Assembly (NCBI GenBank): GCA_035501935.1
Contig: DATJVC010000017.1
Coordinates: 1-64,000 of the forward strand
Length of the DNA stretch: 64,000 bases
From: Gammaproteobacteria bacterium
Lineage (GTDB): Bacteria; Pseudomonadota; Gammaproteobacteria; JAJPIJ01
Reading direction: 5' to 3'
The position numbers were made by a program, and so were the translations under genes. Positions 9,316-17,532 of this stretch are shown piece by piece (the first letter of the stretch is position 1; every line of letters starts with the position of its first letter). The notes beneath the pieces are model-generated. The model was given only the letters and a program-made list of their open reading frames with translations. It was not told the DNA's origin and did not search any database.

Positions 9316-10104
9316 ATGACGTTGCTTCTGCTTTATGCCCTCGTGGGCGTGGCGGCCGGGTTTTTCGGCGGTTTGTTCGGGCTGGGCGGCGGCATCGTCG
9401 TGGTGCCGGCCCTGTACTTTTTATTCAAGGCCGCCGCCTTTCATCCGGAGGTGATGATGAACATGTCGGTCGGCACCTCGCTCGCCACCGCCGTCTTCAC
9501 CGCCACCACCTCCACCTGGGCGCATCACCGTCGCGGCGCCGTGCAGTGGCCGGTGGTACGACGGCTCGCGCCGGGCGTGCTGGCCGGTGGCCTGCTGGGC
9601 GCTTTCGTGGCCGGCGGGATCCCCGCCAATGGGTTGCGGGTGTTTTTCGGTCTTTTCGAAATCGCGGTTGCCTGGCAGTTGCTGCGCAACTGGCGGCCCA
9701 AATCCGGCCGCGGATTGCCATCCACCGCCGTCATGATTGCGGTAGGTGGTGTATTCGGCGCGCTTTCCGCCCTGCTCGGCATCGGCGGTGGCACGCTGAC
9801 GGTGCCCTTTCTGTTCTGGTGCAACATCGGCATGCGCGAATCGGTCGCCACCTCGGCCGCCGTCGGCCTGCCGATCACACTCGCCGGCGCGGTGGGGCAC
9901 GTACTGGCCGGATGGGGGCAGTCGGGACTGCCGCCGGGGAGCACCGGCCACCTCTATTGGCCGGCCCTGGCCGCCATCGCCGCCACCAGCATTTTTGCCG
10001 CGCCGCTGGGCGCGAAGCTGGCGCACGCGCTGCCGGTGGACACGCTGAAACGCGCCTTCGCCGTGGTGGTGGCGGTGGTCGGCGTGCGCATGTTGTGGGG
10101 CTGA
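9316..10104 (+). CDS. TSUP family (TauE/SafE) membrane transporter
   Basis: A 262-residue integral membrane protein with two related halves. Each half carries the TSUP signature: GFFGGLFGLGGGIVVVPAL near the N-terminus and GALSALLGIGGGTLTVPF in the middle. Seven to eight hydrophobic segments are visible. Family members export sulfite, sulfonates or related organic anions; the substrate here is unknown. The ATG at 9316 is chosen because the homology starts with MTLLLLYALVGVAAG; the frame is open far upstream without homology. It is the first gene of a closely spaced plus-strand series and is divergent from slt. Confidence 0.9.
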   Translation: MTLLLLYALVGVAAGFFGGLFGLGGGIVVVPALYFLFKAAAFHPEVMMNMSVGTSLATAVFTATTSTWAHHRRGAVQWPVVRRLAPGVLAGGLLGAFVAGGIPANGLRVFFGLFEIAVAWQLLRNWRPKSGRGLPSTAVMIAVGGVFGALSALLGIGGGTLTVPFLFWCNIGMRESVATSAAVGLPITLAGAVGHVLAGWGQSGLPPGSTGHLYWPALAAIAATSIFAAPLGAKLAHALPVDTLKRAFAVVVAVVGVRMLWG

Positions 10105-10111
10105 AAATCAA

Positions 10112-10678
10112 ATGACCGGAACAACGGCCACCGGTGAAACCGCGGCGCTGCTGCGCGGCCGGCGCACGACGCATGCGTTCAAGCCCGAGCTCCCGCCGCG
10201 CGAACTGATCCTGCAAGCCATCGAGCTGGCGCGCTGGGCGCCGAATCACCGCCTGACCGAACCATGGCGCTTTCACCTGCTGGGGCGGCGGACGGCCGGG
10301 GCGCTGGCGGATTTGAACGCGGAACTGACCGCGGCGAAGCAGGATGCCGCGGCGGCCGAGGCCAAGCGCCGCCGCTGGCTCTCGGTACCCGGCTGGCTCC
10401 TGGTGACCTGCGTGAAATCGGCGGACGCGGTGCAGGCGCGCGAGGATTACGCCGCCTGCGCCTGCGCGGTGCAGAATCTCATGCTGTACCTGTGGAGCCG
10501 GGGCGTGGGCACGAAATGGAACACCGGCAAGGTGACGCGCGATCCGCGGTTCTTCGAATGCGTGGGCGTGGACGGGGGCCGTGAAGAAGTCGTGTCGCTG
10601 CTCTGGTACGGTTATCCTGCGGAGGTCACGGAGACCCGGCGGCAGCCGCTGGAGAAAATTCTGCGCGAGCGGCCGTGA
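10112..10678 (+). CDS. Nitroreductase family protein
   Basis: A 188-residue FMN-dependent nitroreductase-fold protein, a short YdjA-like form. The N-terminal RGRRTTHAFKP resembles the FMN-phosphate-binding RRSxRxF motif, followed by the usual EIxxxRWAPNH and WRFHLLG segments. The later CAVQNLMLYLWSRGVGTKW corresponds to the conserved A(A/S)QNLxLxAxxxGxG motif. Substrate is unknown. Seven bases separate it from the TSUP gene and its stop overlaps the next start, so it is part of one transcription unit. Confidence 0.88.
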   Translation: MTGTTATGETAALLRGRRTTHAFKPELPPRELILQAIELARWAPNHRLTEPWRFHLLGRRTAGALADLNAELTAAKQDAAAAEAKRRRWLSVPGWLLVTCVKSADAVQAREDYAACACAVQNLMLYLWSRGVGTKWNTGKVTRDPRFFECVGVDGGREEVVSLLWYGYPAEVTETRRQPLEKILRERP

Positions 10679-11703
10679 CAATGGCGCTCCCCGCACATGT
10701 ACCGCTGGCGGTCGCCACGCGCGGCGATACGGTGGAGTGCGTGCATTACGGTTCCATCGCCGTCGCCGACGCAAAGGGGAAAATATTGTGGTCTGTGGGC
10801 GACGCGCATGCGCCGGTGTTCGGCCGTTCGGCGCTGAAGCCGTTCCAGGCCATGCCGCTGCTGGCCCACCCGGAGGCGGGGAAATACCAGTTCACCGCCA
10901 GGGAGATCGCGATCCTTTGCGCCAGCCACTCCGGCGAGCCGCGCCATGCGGACGCCGTGCTCGGCGTGCTCGGCAAGGCCGGCTGCCATCTGCGTGATCT
11001 GCAATGCGGTGTGCACCCGCCGCTGTATCTGGAGGCGCTCGAACAGCGGCCGCACGCCGAGGACATCTACACGCCGGTGCATCACAATTGTTCCGGCAAG
11101 CACGCAGGCATGCTGGCGCTGGCGCGCCTGCTGCAGGCGCCGACGGCAACTTATCTCGAATCACAACATCCGGTGCAACAGGCCATTCGCGGTTGCGTCG
11201 CGCATTTCACCGGTGTGCCGGCGGCGGATCTGGCCGCCGGCGTGGATGGTTGCAGCGCGCCGAACTACGCAGTGCCCTTGTCGGCGCTCGCCGCCGCCTA
11301 CGCCCGCCTCGGTGACCCGGCGCCAGACGCCTGCTACGGCGACGCGCCGGCGCGCGTGTACGATGCGATGACCCGGCATCCTGAACTTGTGTCAGGCCTG
11401 AAACGTTTCGATCTGGCGCTGACGCACACGGGCCACGGCGAATGGATCTCCAAGGGCGGCGCCGAGGGCGTGCAATGCCTGAGCGTGCGCCGGCACGGTT
11501 TCGGCGTTGCCATCAAGATAGCCGACGGCGCCACCCGCGCCGCGCAGACCGCCACCGTGGAGACATTGCGGCAATTGGAATTGCTGCCGAAGCCCGAGGA
11601 CACCCCGTTGCGTGACTACCGGCGGCTGAGCCTGCTCAATGTGCGCGGCATACAAACCGGCGAGGTCTATCCGGTCTATGTGCTGCGCCGGGATGCCGGC
11701 TGA
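10675..11703 (+). CDS. Asparaginase (PF06089-type, rhizobial-like)
   Basis: A 342-residue protein of the asparaginase II family represented by the thermolabile enzyme of rhizobia, unrelated to E. coli AnsA/AnsB. Visible landmarks are FGRSALKPFQAMPLL, CASHSGEPRHADAV, HHNCSGKHAGMLALA and GVDGCSAPNYAVPLSALA; the conserved Ser-Lys and Cys residues in these blocks agree with the family active site. It would hydrolyse L-asparagine to aspartate and ammonia. The GTG at 10675 overlaps the upstream stop, but an ATG at 10681 is equally possible. The next gene starts at its stop codon. Confidence 0.9.
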   Translation: MTMALPAHVPLAVATRGDTVECVHYGSIAVADAKGKILWSVGDAHAPVFGRSALKPFQAMPLLAHPEAGKYQFTAREIAILCASHSGEPRHADAVLGVLGKAGCHLRDLQCGVHPPLYLEALEQRPHAEDIYTPVHHNCSGKHAGMLALARLLQAPTATYLESQHPVQQAIRGCVAHFTGVPAADLAAGVDGCSAPNYAVPLSALAAAYARLGDPAPDACYGDAPARVYDAMTRHPELVSGLKRFDLALTHTGHGEWISKGGAEGVQCLSVRRHGFGVAIKIADGATRAAQTATVETLRQLELLPKPEDTPLRDYRRLSLLNVRGIQTGEVYPVYVLRRDAG

Positions 11704-12131
11704 TGCTGCTGCGACGGGAGACGATCCACGTGTCCACGCGCGGCCGCGGCGCTTATGAGATCACCGGCGCGTTGCGCGACCTGGCGCGCGATGTCCGCGG
11801 CGAGGGCATGTGTCATTTATTCGCGCAGCACACCAGCGCTTCGCTCATCATCTGCGAGAACGCCGATCCACAGGTGCTGCGTGATCTGGAAAATTTTCTG
11901 GCGCGGCTGGCGCCGGACGGCGATCCCCTGTTCCGGCACGACGCCGAGGGCGGAGACGACATGCCCGCGCACGTGCGCTCGGTGCTGACGCAAACCAGCC
12001 TCAGCCTGCCGCTGGCGGTGGGAAAATTGCTGCTGGGCGCCTGGCAGGGCGTGTACCTCTACGAGCACCGGCTCGCGCCGCATCGCCGCCAGGTGATCGC
12101 GACCTTGTGGGGCACCGACGAAAAACGTTGA
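11703..12131 (+). CDS. YjbQ family (UPF0047) protein
   Basis: A 142-residue protein of the YjbQ/UPF0047 family, sometimes annotated as a secondary thiamine-phosphate synthase because homologues can complement thiE mutants weakly; the true role is unsettled. The signature FAQHTSASLIICENAD is present, with HDAEGGDDMPAHV and the C-terminal LGAWQGVYLYEHR, which hold the conserved His and Glu residues of a likely metal site. The ATG overlaps the stop of the asparaginase gene, indicating coupling. Confidence 0.9.
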   Translation: MLLRRETIHVSTRGRGAYEITGALRDLARDVRGEGMCHLFAQHTSASLIICENADPQVLRDLENFLARLAPDGDPLFRHDAEGGDDMPAHVRSVLTQTSLSLPLAVGKLLLGAWQGVYLYEHRLAPHRRQVIATLWGTDEKR

Positions 12132-12143
12132 CGGCCTGTTATC

Positions 12144-12809
12144 ATGTCTTCCTCGATGGATACTTCAGCAACGAGGAAATGGGATGTGGGCGATGAACTT
12201 ATCGCCGCGTTTGACGCGGCGGTGAAGACATTGTGCGGTCCGTTGCCGCAGCCCTCCCGCCCGGCCCCCGACCGCGATTTGGAGGAAGTTGATCTCACTG
12301 CGGAGCAGTGCCGGCTGTCCGAGGGACTGATGCGCGTGAATCACAGCGGCGAGATTTGCGCGCAGGCGCTTTACACCGCGCAGGCCCTGACGGCGCGCGA
12401 TCCAATTGTGAAGGATCGCATGCGGCAGTCCGCCGCGGAGGAGAATGACCACATGCATTGGTGCGCGCGGCGCGTGCATGAACTTCAGGGGCATTTGAGC
12501 TGGCTCAATCCGCTGTGGTATCTGGGATCGTTTGCGATCGGCGCCGCGGCCGGCGTGGCCGGGGACCGTTTCAATCTCGGATTTGTCGCCGAGACGGAAA
12601 GGCAGGTCGTCGAGCACTTGCAAGATCATCTGCAACGTCTCCCGGCGGCGGATCACAAGAGTCGCGCCATCGTGGCGCAGATGCGGGATGACGAGGCCCG
12701 CCACGCCACCAAGGCCGTCGAAACCGGCGCCGCGGAACTGCCGCCGCCGATCAAACAGCTGATGGCCCTGCATTCACGCGTGATGACCACGGTTGCGTTC
12801 TGGATATGA
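12144..12809 (+). CDS. coq7: Coq7-type demethoxyubiquinone hydroxylase
   Basis: A di-iron monooxygenase that hydroxylates 2-polyprenyl-3-methyl-6-methoxy-1,4-benzoquinone in ubiquinone synthesis, peripheral on the inner membrane. The 221-residue protein has the metal-ligand set of the ferritin-like fold: Glu in [15 protein letters not shown], the ExxH in [10 protein letters not shown], Glu in [13 protein letters not shown] (another ExxxxxH-type ligand pair), and the final ExxH in DDEARHA. The first ATG at 12144 is used; a second at 12156 would remove four residues. It implies aerobic respiration with ubiquinone. It overlaps the pirin gene by four bases. Confidence 0.95.
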   Translation: MSSSMDTSATRKWDVGDELIAAFDAAVKTLCGPLPQPSRPAPDRDLEEVDLTAEQCRLSEGLMRVNHSGEICAQALYTAQALTARDPIVKDRMRQSAAEENDHMHWCARRVHELQGHLSWLNPLWYLGSFAIGAAAGVAGDRFNLGFVAETERQVVEHLQDHLQRLPAADHKSRAIVAQMRDDEARHATKAVETGAAELPPPIKQLMALHSRVMTTVAFWI

Positions 12810-13504
12810 TCGCACTGCGGCGCAGCCACGAGCGGGGCCACGCCAACCACGGCTGGCTCGATTCCTACCACAGCTTCTCCTTCGCCGATTATTACGACCC
12901 GGCGCACATGCATTTCGGCAGCCTGCGCGTGATCAATGAGGATTACGTGAACCCCGGCAGGGGTTTCGCCACCCACGGCCACCGCGACATGGAGATCATC
13001 ACTTATGTGTTGAGCGGCGCATTGGAGCACAAGGACAGTCTGGGCAACGGCTCCATCATCCGCCCCGGTGACGTGCAGCGGATGAGCGCGGGCACCGGCG
13101 TCCTGCACAGCGAGTTCAACCCCTCCGCCACGGAGCAGGTGCATCTGTTGCAGATCTGGATTTTGCCCGATCGCAAGGACCTGCCTCCGAGCTACGAACA
13201 GCGCCACTTCGATCGACGGGAACTGCGCGGCAACCTGAAGCGGATCGCCTCGCCGGATGGCGCGGCGGATTCGGTGCGCATTCATCAGGACGCGCGTCTT
13301 TACGCCGCGGTACTGGAAGACGGCGAAGAGGTTGTTCATGCGATTTCCAGAGATCGCGAGATTTATGTACATGTCGCGAACGGACGCGTGTCCGTCAACG
13401 GCCATGCACTTGCCGCAGGCGACGCCGCCATGCTCAAGGGCGAAACCGAGGCGCGTTTGAACAAGGCCGGCGGGGCGGAACTGCTGCTGTTCGATCTGGA
13501 CTGA
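12806..13504 (+). CDS. Pirin family protein (quercetinase-like cupin)
   Basis: A 232-residue bicupin of the pirin/YhaK family. The N-terminal half holds the metal-binding set [37 protein letters not shown] and GVLHSEFN, with the canonical His/His/Glu/His-type ligands. The C-terminal half is a degenerate cupin. Some pirins are quercetin 2,3-dioxygenases in vitro; the physiological role is unclear. It overlaps coq7 by four bases (ATGA) and is followed by an antiporter gene 14 bp downstream. Confidence 0.92.
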   Translation: MIALRRSHERGHANHGWLDSYHSFSFADYYDPAHMHFGSLRVINEDYVNPGRGFATHGHRDMEIITYVLSGALEHKDSLGNGSIIRPGDVQRMSAGTGVLHSEFNPSATEQVHLLQIWILPDRKDLPPSYEQRHFDRRELRGNLKRIASPDGAADSVRIHQDARLYAAVLEDGEEVVHAISRDREIYVHVANGRVSVNGHALAAGDAAMLKGETEARLNKAGGAELLLFDLD

Positions 13505-13518
13505 AGCGGCGCATCGCC

Positions 13519-15306
13519 ATGCTCGCGCAGATCGCCATCCTGCTCGCGGCCGCCGTCTTCGTTGTGCCGTTGTTCAGAAAGCTGAAGCTCGGCGCAGTGC
13601 TGGGCTATCTGGCCGCGGGCGTGCTGATCGGCCCGTGGTGCCTGCGGCTCATCACCGATGTCGGCAGCATCCTGCACTTCTCCGAATTCGGCGTGGTGCT
13701 GCTGCTGTTCATCATCGGCCTGGAGTTGCAGCCCTCGCGATTGTGGGTATTGCGGCGGTCGGTGTTCGGACTGGGTTCGGCGCAGGTGCTGATCACCGCC
13801 GTGATCATCGGCGCACTGGCACTGCCCGCCGGCCAGCACTGGCGGGTGGGCATCGTGATCGGCTTCGGTCTGGCCATGTCCTCCACCGCGTTCATATTGC
13901 AGACCCTGGCGGAGCGCGATGAACTGACGACACGGCACGGCCGCGAGGCCTTCGCCATCCTGCTGTTTCAGGACCTGGCGGTGATCCCGCTGCTGGCGCT
14001 GCTGCCGCTGCTCGCCCCCGACGGCGGCGCCGGTGTGCAGGGCGGCTGGGCGGAGGCCGGGCGCGCCATCGTGATCATCGCCGCCATGCTCGCCATCGGC
14101 CGGCAGGTGCTGCGCGGGTTGTTCAGGCTGGTCGCCAGATTCGGCAACCGCGAGCTGTTCACCGCGGCGGCGCTGCTGGTCGTGATCGCCACGGCGCTGC
14201 TGATGAACCGCATCGGCCTGTCCATGTCGCTGGGCGCCTTTCTGTCCGGCGTGCTGCTCGCGGACTCCGAATTCCGGCACGAAATCGAGGCCGACCTCGA
14301 ACCCTTCAAGGGCCTGCTGCTGGGATTGTTTTTCATCGCCGTCGGTATGTCGGTCAACCTCGGATTGATCCGGGAACAGCCGCTGTGGCTGTTCGGCCTG
14401 GCGGCGGCGATGATCCTCGTCAAGTTCGCGGTGCTGTATGCCATCAGCCGCCGCGCGGGCGGTGACAACGCCACCGCCCGGCATCTGGCCGTGGCGCTGG
14501 CGCCCGGCGGTGAATTCGCCTTTGTGTTGTTCCAGGTGGCAAGCAGCCGGGGGATTATCGATGCCGGCATGGAGCAGTCGCTGGTCGTGGCGGTCACGCT
14601 GTCGATGATGCTGGCGCCTCTGCTCTATGCCTTGCAGGATCGCTGGCTGGAGCCGTGGCTCACGCAATCCGCCGAACCGGAATACGATCGCATCGATGAG
14701 CCGGGCAACCCGGTGGTCATCGCCGGCTTCGGCCGCTTCGGCCAGATCACGGCGCGCATCCTGCGCATGCGCGGCATCCCCTTCACCGCGCTCGAGAGCA
14801 GCCCGACCCAGATCGATTTCGTGCGCAGGTTCGGCAGCAAGATTTACTACGGCGACGCCTCGCGGCTGGATTTGCTGCGGGCGGCGAAGGTGGAGCAGGC
14901 GAAGCTCTTCCTGCTCGCCATCGACAATGTCGAGGCCTCGCTCAAGGTGGCGGAGGTGATGCGCCGCCATTTCCCGCAGGTGCCGATCTACGCGCGGGCG
15001 CGCAACCGGTTTCACAGCTACAAGCTGATGGACCTGGATGTCGCCGTGCTCTACCGCGACACCTATCTCTCCAGCCTGGAAATGGCGCGCGCGGTATTGC
15101 AGGGGCTGGGCATTCCGCCCGCGGAGGCCGGGAGGACAGTGACCATGTTCCGCGAATACGACGAGGCGCTGCTGCTGCGCCAGCACGCCATCTACCAGGA
15201 TGAGGCGGCGTTGATCCAGAGCGTGAAGCAGGCGGCGGATGAATTGAAAAACCTGTTTGAATCAGACCCGACGACCCCCGCCAATGGCACCGACCCCCGC
15301 CCTTGA
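13519..15306 (+). CDS. Monovalent cation:proton antiporter, KefB/KefC type (CPA2)
   Basis: A 595-residue inner-membrane protein with about twelve transmembrane segments of the Na+/H+ exchanger fold (residues 1 to about 375). A cytosolic RCK/TrkA-N domain follows, starting near residue 395 with the nucleotide-binding GxGxxG in VIAGFGRFGQITARILR. The arrangement is that of KefB/KefC, glutathione-gated potassium efflux systems. The short ancillary flavoprotein gene (kefF/kefG) is not adjacent. The stop codon overlaps the -35 element of the hsp20 heat-shock promoter. Confidence 0.92.
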   Translation: MLAQIAILLAAAVFVVPLFRKLKLGAVLGYLAAGVLIGPWCLRLITDVGSILHFSEFGVVLLLFIIGLELQPSRLWVLRRSVFGLGSAQVLITAVIIGALALPAGQHWRVGIVIGFGLAMSSTAFILQTLAERDELTTRHGREAFAILLFQDLAVIPLLALLPLLAPDGGAGVQGGWAEAGRAIVIIAAMLAIGRQVLRGLFRLVARFGNRELFTAAALLVVIATALLMNRIGLSMSLGAFLSGVLLADSEFRHEIEADLEPFKGLLLGLFFIAVGMSVNLGLIREQPLWLFGLAAAMILVKFAVLYAISRRAGGDNATARHLAVALAPGGEFAFVLFQVASSRGIIDAGMEQSLVVAVTLSMMLAPLLYALQDRWLEPWLTQSAEPEYDRIDEPGNPVVIAGFGRFGQITARILRMRGIPFTALESSPTQIDFVRRFGSKIYYGDASRLDLLRAAKVEQAKLFLLAIDNVEASLKVAEVMRRHFPQVPIYARARNRFHSYKLMDLDVAVLYRDTYLSSLEMARAVLQGLGIPPAEAGRTVTMFREYDEALLLRQHAIYQDEAALIQSVKQAADELKNLFESDPTTPANGTDPRP

Positions 15307-15330
15307 AAAACAGAATACCCGCCCCATCTA
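15302..15330 (+). promoter_or_regulatory. Sigma-32 (RpoH) heat-shock promoter of hsp20
   Basis: CTTGAAA (15302-15308), a 13-base spacer and CCCCATCTA (15322-15330) match the E. coli RpoH consensus CTTGAAA-N11-16-CCCCATnTA at essentially every position. Transcription would begin near 15337, about 50 bases before hsp20. The -35 box lies across the stop codon of the upstream antiporter gene. Confidence 0.88.
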
Positions 15331-15341
15331 TATCCTCATCA

Positions 15342-15360
15342 GGGCGTGATGGGCACGCCC
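15342..15360 (+). other. Hairpin in the hsp20 5' leader
   Basis: GGGCGTG, a five-base loop ATGGG and CACGCCC form a perfect 7-bp stem at the 5' end of the predicted heat-shock leader, 14 bases before the GGAGG ribosome site. It may protect the 5' end or form part of a temperature-sensing leader. No convincing stable pairing with the ribosome site itself was found. Confidence 0.5.
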
Positions 15361-15387
15361 GGAAACGATTTTGATGGAGGTAATATT

Positions 15388-15837
15388 ATGACTCTGGTTC
15401 GTTATCAACCGTGGAGTGTATTCAATCAGTTACATCAGGAGTTGAATCGTCTGTTCGACACCGATGGCGATTTAAGCGTGGGTGCCGGTGGTTCGGCCCT
15501 GGTGGCGCCGCAGTGGGCGCCGGCAGTCGATGTCAAGGAGGAGGCGGATCGTTACGTAATCTTCGCCGACCTGCCGGGTGTGGCGATGAAGGACGTCGAG
15601 ATCTCACTGGAAAAGGGCGTGCTGACCCTGAAGGGTGAGCGCAGCGCCGAGACCAGGGAGGAAAAGGACGACTATGTACGCGTGGAACGTACGCGCGGCA
15701 GTTTCTTCCGGCGCTTCAGCCTGCCGGAATCCGCGGATGCGGAGCGGGTGCAGGCCAAGGGCAAGGATGGCGTGTTGGAGATCACGATCCCCAAGCGCGA
15801 AAAGGAACAGCCGCGCAAGATCGCAGTACAGGCGTAA
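15388..15837 (+). CDS. Small heat shock protein, Hsp20/alpha-crystallin family
   Basis: A 149-residue ATP-independent holdase chaperone. The N-terminal arm MTLVRYQPWSVFNQLHQELN is followed by an alpha-crystallin domain (about residues 42-135) with the typical WAPAVDVKEEADRY, ADLPGV and RSFxRxFxLP-type motif (GSFFRRFSLPESAD), GVLEITIPK and a short tail. The ATG at 15388 has a strong TGGAGG ribosome site seven bases upstream; earlier in-frame starts lack support. It is transcribed from its own sigma-32 promoter and ends at an intrinsic terminator, so it is a monocistronic heat-shock gene. Confidence 0.96.
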   Translation: MTLVRYQPWSVFNQLHQELNRLFDTDGDLSVGAGGSALVAPQWAPAVDVKEEADRYVIFADLPGVAMKDVEISLEKGVLTLKGERSAETREEKDDYVRVERTRGSFFRRFSLPESADAERVQAKGKDGVLEITIPKREKEQPRKIAVQA

Positions 15838-15856
15838 TTGATTCATACTCACACCC

Positions 15857-15894
15857 ACCCCGGGCGGAGGTCCTCCGTCCGGGGTGTTGGTTTT
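15857..15894 (+). terminator. Rho-independent terminator after hsp20
   Basis: A GC-rich stem (ACCCCGGGCGGAG / CTCCGTCCGGGGT with one G-U pair, 15857-15885) is followed by a T-rich stretch (GTTGGTTTT). It lies 19 bases after the hsp20 stop and ahead of the protease gene. Confidence 0.8.
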
Positions 15895-15965
15895 GGCGGG
15901 TGGGGGCTGTAAATACAACGGCGGTATTCGAAGTATAAACGCATTCAACGGGGATAAAAATCATA

Positions 15966-17351
15966 ATGAACATCCGGCAAAACGCATTGCATCCCGCCGT
16001 GCTGGCCCTGACGGCCCTGCTGTCCCTGGATCCGGCGGGAATGCCCGCCGCCGCGGCGGGGCTGCCCCCGACGGCGGGTACGGCACCCATGCCCAGTCTG
16101 GCGCCGATGATCGAGCAGGTGACGCCCGCCGTGGTCAACATCGCCACCGAGGGTCATATCCAAATCGAGCAGAATCCGCTGTTCAATGATCCTTTCTTCC
16201 GTCATTTTTTCAATGTCCCCAGCCGCCCCCTCCAGCGCAGGACCCAGGCGCTGGGTTCCGGCGTCATCATTGACGCGCAGCGCGGGCTGGTGGTGACCAA
16301 CAATCACGTCATCGCGAATGCCGATGAAATCCGGGTCAAACTGCGCGACGGACGCGTACTGGAGGCGAAGATGGTCGGCACCGATCCGGAAACCGATGTC
16401 GCCGTCATCAAGATTCCGCCGAAGGACCTGACCGCCCTGCCGATTGCGGATTCCGACAAGCTGCGCGTCGGTGATTTCGTGGTGGCCATCGGCAATCCAT
16501 TCGGATTGGGGCAGACAGTGACCTCGGGCATCATCAGTGCGCTGGCGCGCAGTGGCCTTGGCATCGGCGAATATGAGGACTACATCCAGACCGACGCCTC
16601 CATCAATCCCGGCAACTCCGGTGGCGCGCTGGTCAACCTGCGCGGCGAACTCGTCGGCATCAACACCGCCATCTTCTCGCAATCCGGCGGCAACATCGGC
16701 ATCGGCTTTGCCATTCCCGCCAACATCGTCCGCCAGGTGGTGGAACAGCTGGTGCAGTACGGCCAGGTGAAGCGCGGCGCGCTCGGCGTGCAGATGCAGG
16801 ATCTGAACGCCGATCTGTCGCAGGCCTTCGGCATCGGCGACACCAAGGGCGCGGTGGTGGTGGCGGTCGAGCCCGGCTCGCCGGCGGAGAAGGCGGGACT
16901 GCAGCCCGGCGACGTGGTGACCGCCGTCAATGGCAAGCATGTCAATTCCGCCACCGACGCGCGCAATCAATTCGGCCTGTTGCCGGCCGGGGAAAAAATC
17001 AAACTGGACATCCTGCGTAACGGCAAATCGCAGCAGGTCAGCGCCGAGCTGACTGAGCGTACCGACCAGGGGGAGGGTGTCCGGGACGAACGGCTGGCCG
17101 GCGTCACCGTAACCGACATTGACAGCGACTCGCCGCTGTACGGCAGCGTCGAAGGCGTGTTGATTGTTGACGTGGAGCGCAACAGCCGCGCCTGGCGCAA
17201 CGGCCTGCGCGCCGGTGACGTCATCACTTCGGTGAACCGTCGCGCGGTGGCCAACGTGAAGGAGTTGTTGAGCGCCGTCGGCCCCGGAAAAAAACAGCTG
17301 CTGCTGGGTGTGCGCCGCGGCAACAGCGCCGCGTTCATTGTCCTCAAGTAA
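15966..17351 (+). CDS. Do family (DegP/DegQ-like) periplasmic serine endopeptidase
   Basis: A 461-residue periplasmic protease and chaperone for misfolded envelope proteins. After a signal peptide ending around residue 30 comes a trypsin-like domain with the triad His114 (NNHVI), Asp144 (TDVAVIKI) and Ser218 (GNSGGALVNL). Two PDZ domains follow (about 265-360 and 375-460). It has DegQ-like length and a short LA loop. It sits directly behind hsp20 but after a terminator, so it probably has its own promoter in the 70 bp upstream (TATAAA near 15931). Three stem-loops follow the stop codon. Confidence 0.95.
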   Translation: MNIRQNALHPAVLALTALLSLDPAGMPAAAAGLPPTAGTAPMPSLAPMIEQVTPAVVNIATEGHIQIEQNPLFNDPFFRHFFNVPSRPLQRRTQALGSGVIIDAQRGLVVTNNHVIANADEIRVKLRDGRVLEAKMVGTDPETDVAVIKIPPKDLTALPIADSDKLRVGDFVVAIGNPFGLGQTVTSGIISALARSGLGIGEYEDYIQTDASINPGNSGGALVNLRGELVGINTAIFSQSGGNIGIGFAIPANIVRQVVEQLVQYGQVKRGALGVQMQDLNADLSQAFGIGDTKGAVVVAVEPGSPAEKAGLQPGDVVTAVNGKHVNSATDARNQFGLLPAGEKIKLDILRNGKSQQVSAELTERTDQGEGVRDERLAGVTVTDIDSDSPLYGSVEGVLIVDVERNSRAWRNGLRAGDVITSVNRRAVANVKELLSAVGPGKKQLLLGVRRGNSAAFIVLK

Positions 17352-17385
17352 GCCCTGAATGAGTCCATCCTGGACTTCTCAGGGC
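17352..17385 (+). terminator. Stem-loop 1 after the Do protease (REP-like hairpin)
   Basis: GCCCTGA / TCAGGGC and an inner AGTCCA / TGGACT stem with a TCC loop form a long interrupted hairpin that begins inside the stop codon region. Its reverse complement shares an 18/20 match with the hairpin at 58781-58814, so it is a dispersed element as well as a possible terminator. Confidence 0.65.
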
Positions 17386-17387
17386 CC

Positions 17388-17417
17388 GGCCGGCAAAAAG
17401 CGCGTTTTTTGCCGGCC
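17388..17417. terminator. Stem-loop 2, bidirectional terminator
   Basis: GGCCGGCAAAAA (17388-17399) pairs perfectly with TTTTTGCCGGCC (17406-17417) around a six-base loop. With A-runs on one arm and T-runs on the other, it can terminate the protease and the convergent HAD hydrolase gene. Confidence 0.75.
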
Positions 17418-17421
17418 TCCG

Positions 17422-17450
17422 ATTTTCAATGGCTTGTCGCCATTGAAAAT
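17422..17450. repeat. Stem-loop 3, perfect 12-bp inverted repeat
   Basis: ATTTTCAATGGC and GCCATTGAAAAT form a perfect 12-bp stem with a TTGTC loop, immediately after stem-loop 2. It lacks a T-tract on either side. Its function is unknown. Confidence 0.6.
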
Positions 17451-17532
17451 GACGGCAGGACCCTTCGCGCACTGGCGCTCTTCCCTGTAGCGCAACTGCC
17501 TCAAAGAGCCGCGGAGATTGTGGCTGCTTTTT

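Noticed and set aside
13363-15186. 607-codon open frame antisense to the Kef-type antiporter
   Set aside because: His/Gln/Arg-rich composition is typical of a shadow frame; the plus strand encodes a clear antiporter.
15334-15380. RNA thermometer with CCTC pairing to the GGAGG of hsp20
   Set aside because: CCTCATC could pair with GATGGAGG with one bulge, but the CCTC lies at or before the predicted transcription start, so most of it would not be in the mRNA.
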